Assembly (NCBI RefSeq): GCF_032854445.1
Contig: NC_088301.1
Span: 28,070,402-28,134,401, forward strand
Direction: 5' to 3'
Origin: Liolophura sinensis
Lineage: Eukaryota; Mollusca; Polyplacophora; Chitonida; Chitonidae
DNA: 64,000 bases
Shown in pieces: positions 57,801-64,000 of the stretch (within the stretch, counting starts at the first letter, position 1; the number at the start of each line of letters is the position of its first letter). The notes under the pieces are model-generated. The model did no database searches and was not told the DNA's origin. It saw nothing but the letters and a program-made list of their open reading frames with translations. The translations under genes were made by a program, and so were the position numbers.

Positions 57801-60343
57801 TTCTCACAAGACGTCACTCGTTTTTATTGTTAACTATAAACCTGTTAATGGAAAAAAAAAAAAAGAAACCAAAAAATAAAAAGAAATAAAATCAACAACA
57901 ACTACAAAAAAAAAAAAACAAAGAAAAAAAGGCGTTCTACCCTCAAGGTTGTTTTCGTCAAATCGTAAATACCCCCCCCCCCCCCACCTCCCTCCCCCGA
58001 AGCCAGACTTGGTAAAGTAGACCATAACACTTCAATACTTTTGCATTGTCTGCAGAGGTCTATTGCTATCTGCTCTTTGCCTCTGTGAAAAGACAGAAAT
58101 AAACATGGCTGGGTGCCAATGCCTAACCCATGAAACATACAGCATAATTCCCTTAATTTTGGTGATGTAGACAATGTCTTGACATCTGGCTTTTCTCACA
58201 CCTGAAAGACACATACACAGCAATATGTCCATGTTTACCCAGGATTACAATTTTTGTACCTAGTGTTTTCTAGAGTTTGGTTATCTTTAAATTGCGTAAT
58301 GTGCAGTTATTTAAACGTCATTTAAATAAAGGCGAGACTCCCAGATGTCTATTAACATGTATGTAACTTTGAGTGTACAGATGAGTGTTCAGTTTTATCA
58401 GGGGAATCCCTTCGGCCATTGACTCTCTCCAGTTGCCTTGTTTAGAAACATGGCCGAAGCGTGAATATTTGGCTGGGTTACCTCCCCTTGTTGTTTAGAC
58501 GACGGGAGACGTTCAGCAAACTTACATGTAAATGTAAGTGCGACATACCATGCAACTTCACTTCTGCCGCGCAGATCGTTGGCATTCACGAATGCTTTGA
58601 GATTCACTAATACTGGATAGAAAGGAAAATCGTATTTGGTTTCAATCACTTTCAATCTATCATATTGTTTTTTGTCTTTTTAAAGACAGAAGAATACCTA
58701 ACGATGTGTCTATATCTAATCTATGAATCACGCAGCGCAATGCTCTCAGCCTTGGTAAAGTAGACACTAAGCCTGTGTTAAAGAATTTATACTTAATATT
58801 CAGTACCCCATGGCTTTTATATGTGTCATAATAGCAGCCTCCAGCCAATAGTTTTGATCATTTCACCTTGTTTAAAAAATATGAATTGCCTATGCTGCTT
58901 ATACTTGAATGTATTTAACGCTTTTCAATTTTGCTGTCTGGAATTTTCATTTGAAGCAACCAACTTTTGATTTTGATTATATGAGTCTTTCAAAACCAAA
59001 AGAAGTACAGTTTTGCCTTACAGTAAAACTATAACATTTCTATAAAAGTTTTGAAGTCGTATATCTTCCAAAGTGAATAATTTCAAAATTTCTTGTCGTG
59101 TGTTGGGCAATGGTATAAGTTTACGATATTTGTTTTCATTTGAGCTGTTGTATGTCAACTTGAATGTAATGATTATTTGATTAAATAGCGTTCATTTTGA
59201 TTGTAGGCTGTCCGGGTTTGTCTCCAGGCTGGAGCATCTGCACAGGCACAACAGGTGTGTCATCTTTACAAAACACATGCATTTAAACACAGAAAGCCTA
59301 CAAGGACAATAAGCGGTTATATTCTCTGTTTTCTTTTTGAATTTACAATATGTTAGGCTACAGAAAACTACACCAGGAGACCGGGTTTTATTTACATTTG
59401 GAGTGAGAGGGAACCTAATTAAATACTAAATGTCCAATGTTTTATTTCTGAGGTTGGTTATGTTATCATATTGACGGTACTATATATGTATGGGAAATGA
59501 AATGCTTATTGGTCATCAGAAAACCAGGAAAGAACGTCTGTGTGATGTACTGAATCATAACGCTGCCGATATGGATCATAAAGGCCACTTTTTAATTGGA
59601 GCATATGTGTTTATTTCATTTGGAGAAAAATTGTAAAAACACTTTTTCATATATCATTAGATAGGGCTTTCACATCATGCTCTTTCAAAGAAAATACACC
59701 CCCAAATAGAAGTTAGCTGCTCCAGTATAAAATTGCGATAAAAGTTTCAAACGGTCAGTTAATCATCCATCGATTAACCAAACCCTACCAAGCAACCCTA
59801 CCAGCTTTCAGCTAAGTCTTGTCAGGGATGTAATAAAACATACGGAATCTAATAATACGGTGAGGAATCATTCACGAACTCAATTACCCTTCCCCACAAG
59901 ACAATTACACAGCAAATTAATGACTCAAGTTGAATTAGTCAAACCAAAAATGTCGATGTATCAGTCATTCTACACTAGACGCTATGTGTAGAATGTGTTA
60001 TGTATTGGTCTTAACACTCTTGTTCATCAGTAAAGGGCTATCCACAGAAACGTTGCGTGGATCAGTATATACACTGATATATCACTTATGCACCTACAGG
60101 AGGAGAAGCTGACGCCTGTCCACTTCGCCGCCTCCCAAGGGGCACTGGAGATCCTGGATCTGATGTTTGAACTGTGTGGCAAATCTATGGGTAAAGCAGT
60201 AGACATGAAAGACAGCCTGGGGATGACGCCACTACACAAAGCCTCAATATTCAATCACGAGAATGTCGTCCGATGTCTGCTGGATCATGTAAGTGACGAG
60301 TCTGGGCTCTATGTGAACGTCAGCTGCCGACACCACAAATCTG
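45651..60343 (+). CDS. TRPA1: TRPA1-type cation channel, N-terminal ankyrin-repeat exons (partial)
   Basis: TRPA1 is a tetrameric plasma-membrane cation channel gated by irritants or temperature; a long N-terminal ankyrin stack precedes six membrane helices. Eight exons join in phase: 45651-45861, 50071-50227, 52535-52710, 53680-53787, 54771-54879, 56672-56769, 59207-59254 and 60100-60343, about 383 codons. They encode the pre-ankyrin segment HSPYRILK and about eight ankyrin repeats (GNTPLHRSVEG, GATPLHYC, NAFYPIHTAAYHASVKTM, GNNPLHAAV, LTPVHFAASQGALEI, MTPLHKAS). Order and spacing follow Drosophila TRPA1, e.g. SRLHIRDQRGQ for SRLHVRDSKGR. The membrane domain lies beyond the window. The start is not fixed: either an unseen upstream exon or the in-frame ATG at 45711. 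Confidence 0.85.
47278..47542 (+). repeat. SINE family 1, full length, nested in the Tc1/mariner left arm
   Basis: Head GGGGCCTCCGTGGCTCAGTT to tail CACCAATCAAATAAATAAAA. Flanked by the 14-bp duplication ATCAAAGGTAAGTT (47264-47277 and 47543-47556), which is itself transposon arm sequence. Confidence 0.92.
47755..48003 (+). pseudogene. Tc1/mariner transposase C-terminal remnant
   Basis: Reads FMDDNARLHRARVINIF, stop, GIKRM, stop, PANSPD, then after a frame change IEQLWNHLKQAVYRRVTAVS and GLVHIRHLLQE. MDDNA carries the second catalytic Asp, and IEQLWNHLK the third catalytic acid (Glu). Two in-frame stops and a frameshift make it non-functional; the first half is missing. Confidence 0.85.
48592..48988 (+). 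other. Unassigned ~130-codon open frame in the TRPA1 intron
   Basis: Follows an acceptor-like AATTTCAG and stays open to a stop at 48988; the first ATG is at 48731. It reads YELSLFVVDIQVSLSILHDI, then PEPDVDLSAKAVIEYWNIQF, then CVCTIHNYAYFRLRVMHEQL. Composition looks protein-like rather than repetitive, but I recognise no family. It may be a decayed exon or TE piece. Confidence 0.35.
49153..49416 (+). repeat. SINE family 1, full length
   Basis: Head GGGGCCTCCGTGGCTCAGTC to tail CACCAATCAAATAAATGAAT, inside the TRPA1 intron between exons A and B. No clear target duplication. Confidence 0.9.
50071..50227 (+). CDS. TRPA1: TRPA1-like exon B (ankyrin repeat 1)
   Basis: Acceptor TAATTCCAG, donor GAG|GTAAGG. 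Encodes IAAKGDIAEFEKLYTADHSR, then LHIRDQRGQGTLHYAASKGR and EFILNHGG. Confidence 0.88.
50355..50440 (-). repeat. SINE family 1, degenerate 3' fragment
   Basis: TTATTGATTGGTGCGCTCAA and CATATGACAGCGGTCAGGGT are diverged versions of the inverted family-1 3' end. Confidence 0.5.
50865..50960 (-). repeat. tRNA-like SINE head, a third type
   Basis: On the minus strand GACGGCTTCGGTGGTCTAAT and GGTTAGAGCGTCTGCCACGA look like a tRNA 5' half with box A; a diverged box B (GACCCGGGAACAGACC) follows. Not a functional tRNA gene: the arms do not fold fully. Confidence 0.5.
50961..52534 (+). other. TRPA1-like intron B-C, remaining sequence
   Basis: No gene or repeat recognised. Confidence 0.4.
52535..52710 (+). 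CDS. TRPA1: TRPA1-like exon C (ankyrin repeats 2-3)
   Basis: Acceptor CGTTGTAG, donor GTCGAG|GTAAAG. Encodes LDARDNKGNTPLHRSVEG, YLVRKGA and YFTPLILAIDLAYVDIVE. Confidence 0.9.
52711..53679 (+). other. TRPA1-like intron C-D
   Basis: AT-rich; a very degenerate SINE family 1 tail is visible at about 53510-53602 (TGCCCGGCAATTCTGTCCGG, GAATATTCTTGATTACC, CACCAATAAA). Confidence 0.45.
53680..53787 (+). CDS. TRPA1: TRPA1-like exon D (ankyrin repeat 4)
   Basis: Acceptor ATTTACAG, donor AAACTA|GTAGGT. Encodes CLLKQERVNPED and ENGATPLHYCTYKDEYKCAG; 36 codons, phase 0 at both ends. Confidence 0.88.
53930..54150 (-). repeat. SINE family 1 copy in TRPA1 intron D-E
   Basis: Inverted tail TATTTGGTTGGTGTTTTACG to the head region near 54140 (TACTCCACGGCTC), with an internal deletion compared with full copies. 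Confidence 0.8.
54384..54728 (-). repeat. SINE family 2, full length
   Basis: Most complete family-2 copy. On the minus strand: tRNA-like head (CCCCGATAGTACAGTTGGTA, box B-like CAGGGTGAATCCTGGGTCG), body (GAGGAAATTGTAACTTCCTC), then AACGTTAAACCCCCAGCATT and a short (ACTC)n tail. Lies 43 bp upstream of TRPA1 exon E. Confidence 0.88.
54771..54879 (+). CDS. TRPA1: TRPA1-like exon E (ankyrin repeat 5)
   Basis: Acceptor TTTTTTCTAG, donor TTACG|GTAAGAT. Encodes LENGAKLQTKCHNAFYPIHT and AAYHASVKTMQVLLDY. Its last ~30 nt and donor are the founder of a tandem array that continues into the intron (54848-55735), so many identical-looking donors follow the true one. Confidence 0.88.
54848..55735 (+). 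repeat. 46-bp minisatellite derived from the TRPA1 exon E/intron junction
   Basis: The unit is GTCAAGACAATGCAAGTGCT, TCTAGATTACG and the donor GTAAGATACATCTTG; it starts inside exon E and repeats about 13 times to 55470, then decays to about 55735. Early units are near-identical; later ones (AAAACAATGCAAGTACTTTT, GTATCACGGTAAAATAAATC) form a ~44-bp subfamily. Nearly every unit retains a GGTAAG-like donor. Confidence 0.92.
56256..56360 (+). repeat. SINE family 1, degenerate 3' fragment
   Basis: GGTTGTGGTCTCCCTCGGAC, GTCTGGTTTCCTCCACG and an ATGAAATGAATAAATG tail. Confidence 0.5.
56525..56633. repeat. 18-bp simple repeat
   Basis: Four to five copies of TTCTTCTTCTTATTGTTA, just upstream of TRPA1 exon F; it extends the pyrimidine-rich region before that acceptor. 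Confidence 0.85.
56672..56769 (+). CDS. TRPA1: TRPA1-like exon F (ankyrin repeat 6)
   Basis: Acceptor AACACAG, donor CTAGAG|GTAACC. Encodes EASGYTREKLLKLTDREGNN and PLHAAVTSGDLE. The donor lies in the second copy of a 21-bp direct repeat (GGTAACCAGYGGGGATC at 56748 and 56769). Confidence 0.88.
56864..57360. repeat. 63-bp minisatellite in TRPA1 intron F-G
   Basis: Eight copies of a 63-bp unit (GCTTTTGCCAAATAAACTGC, CGGGTACACTGACAAATCAA, ATACTACCTTACCCCAAACC). As 63 is a multiple of three, frames of 155 (plus) and 137 (minus) codons run through it; these are artefacts. Confidence 0.92.
57361..59206 (+). other. TRPA1-like intron F-G, remaining sequence
   Basis: A-rich tract (57848-57920), C16 tract (57970-57986), and two diverged copies of an ~84-bp segment on the minus strand (about 58180-58085 and 58775-58680), both starting GTCTACNTNACCAA and ending TTCTGTCTTT. 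No exon seen. Confidence 0.45.
59207..59254 (+). CDS. TRPA1: TRPA1-like exon G (16 codons)
   Basis: Acceptor GATTGTAG, donor CAACAG|GTGTGT. Encodes AVRVCLQAGASAQAQQ, aligning with AVELCLKSGAKISTQQ of Drosophila TRPA1. Phase 0 at both ends. Confidence 0.85.
59255..60099 (+). other. TRPA1-like intron G-H
   Basis: AT-rich; nothing recognised. Confidence 0.4.
60100..60343 (+). CDS. TRPA1: TRPA1-like exon H (ankyrin repeats 7-8)
   Basis: Acceptor CACCTACAG. Encodes EEKLTPVHFAASQGALEILD and MTPLHKASIFNHENVVRCLL. Two donors are possible: GATCAT|GTAAGT (exon end 60288) or TCTG|GTTAGT (60343). The longer form keeps a segment ending VNVSCRHHKSG that lines up with the next loop of the family, so I prefer it, with modest confidence. 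Confidence 0.8.
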
Positions 60344-62442
60344 GTTAGTCAAAATTTGAAACATTGTAAACCAGATTTGCATAGTGTTAGGACATATCTG
60401 TCGCAGTTTCAGCTTCTGAGGTCATGCACTACGCATCATATTAACCTTAATTTTGAAGCATGCGTACTTCAAGTCCAAACTACGCCACTCCCGAGTCGAT
60501 CAGATGCATCTCTAGCCTGTGTACTGTTGGAATAATTTAACGACCTAGTCTTGTGTAACTCCCATGCCCCTAGGACTAGTTCAAATGGCCCTTAAACATT
60601 TACGGTTCAGGAATCCGTCTTACAAGGTAGACGCAAACACGTGCCTGCTGCACGGAAACGTGTAACGCACAAATTCGTCACCATGATACATTGTAAATGT
60701 ACGTGTCGCAGCCTTGTCGCAGGTTTGTAAGACTGGCTCCTGATGATGACACTTCCGGTTCGTAGTGTGAAAAAATGAACCCGATGTTTTGAGATACCAA
60801 AAAATGTTACTCCTGTCTCCTTTGACAAAAAGTTTGTACCATATGCTGTTGACTGACAAGGAAACATTGACGGCGAAAGTTAATCGCCTTTTCATTAATG
60901 CTTTCTATGAATAATCTCATACAATTTGGATGCCAAGCACGTGACATATGAATATGTAATGTATTATGAAAGTCACATGAGATTTAAGCTATCCAAATAT
61001 TTAATGGAACAATCGAGGTTCTTTTTCATCCCCTAAATAATACATGTCACGCTAAACTAATAAAACAACCATGATGTAAGTCATAGATCAATAGTGCCAA
61101 ATTCACCTAGGTTCATAGGCATCTATACAGTAATCCTTGGACATAGATCTGGATAGTATTGCATTGTTGCCCATAATACCGTTTGGATAGCTTTGGAGGT
61201 CCCATGGGACTGTCACTACTAAGTAGTAACCCAATACACTTACATCTTAGAGGTATGTGCGATGTATTACTGCAGAATTTAGTGTAATACATATGTGCAA
61301 AAATATACATCCATTGTGCAAAAGCTAATAATATATATTCATCAATTTGGCATAAAATAGCGTATTATCCTTGTTGGCTATAGTAAAGACTAGGATGTCC
61401 TTTACGTGTAACTATCTACTTCGTTACGTACGTCAATTCAATTATGCTTCCCTGAATGAGGAAGGTCAATTAAGGAGGAGACCCTTTTCAGATGTAGTCC
61501 ACGTGACACAAGCACATGCGCATTCAACCCTTACCATGTTCATCTGTTTATCAACACTTCCAAAAGCACTTTGGAACTTCAAATCCGGAGATTTTGAAAA
61601 CGAAGAAAGAAATGACTTTCTGAAACGTATGAACCGCGAACAAATTAAAAAAATAAAATTGCGTGTGAACGTAAATAACATATCAAGTTATTAACTGCTT
61701 AAGTGAACTGGAGATCCGAAACATATTTTCAGAGAAATTTTAGAGAAAAAACCAATAAAGGCCCATTTGATTAACATTAGAAAAACTGAGGAAATCAGAC
61801 TATTGCCTGTCTTTGACAGAGTACTGATGTACTTTCCGATGTTTCCAAAAAAGATTACGCCAACCAGAGGAGCAAAATGAAGCTCAAATTTCGAGTTTTT
61901 GGAAGTAATGCAAGAGCTACTTCTGCCATATTTTCCTCTCAGGGCATGCGCACAAGAGCTCGAGGCTATCCAAGGTGAATATACCGGCCAATTAAGTTTA
62001 TAGGCCTACACATTGTGTAAAGCCGTTCAAATGTAGTAAGGGCGCGGTCTAACAAAAGTCACAACATTGCTTGAAGGAAACTCCTCCTGGCGCGCTGTCA
62101 TCTTTAAAGACCTCTGTACTTGTTATTTCCGAGGTTTAAATTTACACGTTGATAATAGGGGAAATGCAATTGTTGCGTGCTTGTTATATACATGTGGCCT
62201 GTTGCGGCTGCATGGGTGACGTTAATAAGTAATTACCTAATGCACAGAATTATAAATGTTTGCAACGGTCCGGACTTATCCCGCTTCTGGCATTACCCGG
62301 GCTGATCTCCCCTAGACCTAATGAAATCATTAAGGATTAATTATCGCCAACATATACGTCTTTATATATAGACTCCAACAGTTTAACCCCTCTACGGGAA
62401 GCTAATTTCTCATGTACCCATTTATGTACAGTAGCAGATTAT
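60344..62442. other. Presumed TRPA1-like intron after exon H
   Basis: No further ankyrin exon found. Short frames at 61371-61694 and 60607-60895 have no recognisable similarity. Confidence 0.4.
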
Positions 62443-62745
62443 TTGCTTTCATTTTCCTGTGGACAAATGACACCAAGACCTTACATAAATACAAATGAAG
62501 AACGCGAAGCATTAGGTCTCCATTTTTTGGGGGGATCGAGACCCTGTAAAATGGATATTCACGCAGAAAAGCTGTCCGAATACTGTTGTATTTGTGGTAA
62601 AATGAATGCTATGCGGAAAAATCCAGCCAACAAGGCAAAATATCAGCGTGACTTACTGAATTTCTTAGACCTTGACATCTCAATGGTGTTGTCGGGGCCC
62701 ATCCCACTTCCATCTGCGATCGATGTCTGTTTATCCCAGTGTTGA
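62443..62745 (+). CDS. 100-codon ORF with RAG1-N-terminus-like zinc motif (uncertain)
   Basis: The frame reads PCKMDIHAEKLSEYCCICGK, a short basic stretch, KYQRDLLNFLDLDISMV, and ends PSAIDVCLSQC with a stop. A CxxCG pair, a gap of about 40 residues with a D-L-hydrophobic segment, and a closing Cys pair resemble the zinc-binding region ahead of the RAG1 core, which is also carried by N-RAG-type mobile elements that I recall from the mollusc Aplysia. Resemblance is by pattern only. It could be a transposon remnant, an exon cut short by the stop, or chance. It lies on the TRPA1 strand but does not belong to that family. Confidence 0.35.
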   Translation: MLSFSCGQMTPRPYINTNEEREALGLHFLGGSRPCKMDIHAEKLSEYCCICGKMNAMRKNPANKAKYQRDLLNFLDLDISMVLSGPIPLPSAIDVCLSQC

Positions 62746-64000
62746 ATACAAATCTTCACAATGGATCACAATAAATAAAATAACGACCAGTGCCTCGAGT
62801 TTGTTCCAGACCGAACTAGATAAACCGGTAGGAATGCATCGAGTACAGACATGTATATTACAAGATATACGGCCCAACCGGATGTTATAAAATTAGCTGA
62901 TAAATCCATTAAAATCAATAACTGTAGATCAACATTTGTAACCATATAGACCCCATAATTCCTTCTTGATTTTGTTTCTTAATGCATAAAGGTTATAAAG
63001 GCATAAAGGACACTAATTAAAGACCCATCAACAGCTGTAAAATAGAAACTTTAATATTACACATATAGGTGTATTTTCTGCTTTGTTCGTATGATTGCAA
63101 GGTGAAGACGCCAGTCAGTCCTTTTTTCGTCTTCTATGTCTGCTTATTCGCCAGTATACTAAGGCGTCAGTGTTCAAAACATTTATTTATTTTAATTTCA
63201 ACAACAACAACAACCCCCCCATCCCCACACACACAAACAAAAGTAGACAAGCTTACAGGTGTTGTCGGCAAATGTCCACAAGCTTGACTTAAGTCTTTAT
63301 CAAAACACGTGTCCTGGCTGTTCGCCTGTGGCAGCCTCGCGAGAGCACTTGCGCATAGGCCTGACCAAGCCAGACAACTCTAATCTCCTATGACAAGAGA
63401 TACCGCGGTTTCGGTAACGTACACTGACACTTTGAAACCTTATAGTTGTACCTCCTATTTTATCTCCATGATGTGGGTAAACTACTTCATAATTAATCGA
63501 TACACACTGTACAGAATAAAAACATTTTACTAGCATATAGATGTAAACAAAGCGGCCGGGTGCGCATAAAACAAAACACGTATGTAGCACAATTTTACCT
63601 TGCCCCGTGGAAACATGTTCCTATCGCTCACTCACCATCACAGTTCCCTCGTGATAGCCCCCCCCTCCCCCGCAACCATTTTATATGTGGCGCTTAGCTG
63701 CAAGAAACATACCAAGAAAAAAATACGGCTTTTTTTTTACATTAAAATATCAGAAAAAAGGACCATAAATTCAACGTACCACAACCTGTTTTTCTATTCG
63801 TTTGGTGTTTGTGTAGATTTATAAACAACACAGCTAAATTTACACATATCCTGTTTGTGGTACCCGTCATTACACATGCGCACCAATACTCTACCAGTTT
63901 ACAACCAATGCATACAAATCAACACATTCTGCACATTATGAACCGCTACTCCTTATTAAGGTGCTAATCAGGCGTTTCCGATACATTATCAATGTTACAC
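62746..64000. other. Right end of window, no gene recognised
   Basis: AT-rich with a (CAA)n-C8-(CA)n stretch at 63200-63240. The next TRPA1 exon is presumably further right. Confidence 0.4.

Overview
This is eukaryotic nuclear DNA from a lophotrochozoan, most likely a mollusc. Protein-coding exons are short, have GT-AG borders and are separated by kilobase introns. The rest is dominated by tRNA-derived SINEs, minisatellite arrays and decayed transposons. The two SINE families resemble repeats I associate with molluscan genomes; the species cannot be named from this window.

Layout. 1-4379 (minus): FBXO4, an SCF ubiquitin-ligase F-box protein, five exons seen, 3' end cut by the window edge. 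4605-11406 (plus): RPL37, four exons, head-to-head with FBXO4 across a shared ~225 bp promoter; its long first intron holds a ~1.5 kb inverted-repeat element. 11.7-14.8 kb: a 21-bp minisatellite and SINEs. 14877-16538 (minus): intronless GATB, subunit B of the mitochondrial glutamyl-tRNA(Gln) amidotransferase. 16.98-25.3 kb: two ~1.9 kb arrays of one 53-bp unit in opposite orientations around a 4.5 kb spacer. 27.85-30.85 kb: a ~3 kb array of a 49-bp unit. 31-36.9 kb: SINEs and unassigned sequence. 37004-42041 (plus): an almost complete but dead LINE with gag-like ORF1, endonuclease, reverse transcriptase and RNase H, bounded by a 12-bp target duplication. 45651 to beyond 60343 (plus): eight ankyrin-repeat exons of a TRPA1-type cation channel gene that runs off the right edge. 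Its introns contain a decayed Tc1/mariner element interrupted by a SINE, and a minisatellite grown out of one of its own exon/intron junctions. 62.44-62.75 kb: an ORF with a zinc motif reminiscent of the RAG1 N-terminal region.

The host genes are unrelated in function (protein turnover, translation, mitochondrial tRNA charging, sensory channel). The mobile elements do relate to each other: the LINE and one SINE family share the same 3' tail, and several SINE and LINE copies carry clear target-site duplications. Exon borders were placed by homology, splice motifs and reading-phase continuity; no transcript data were available.
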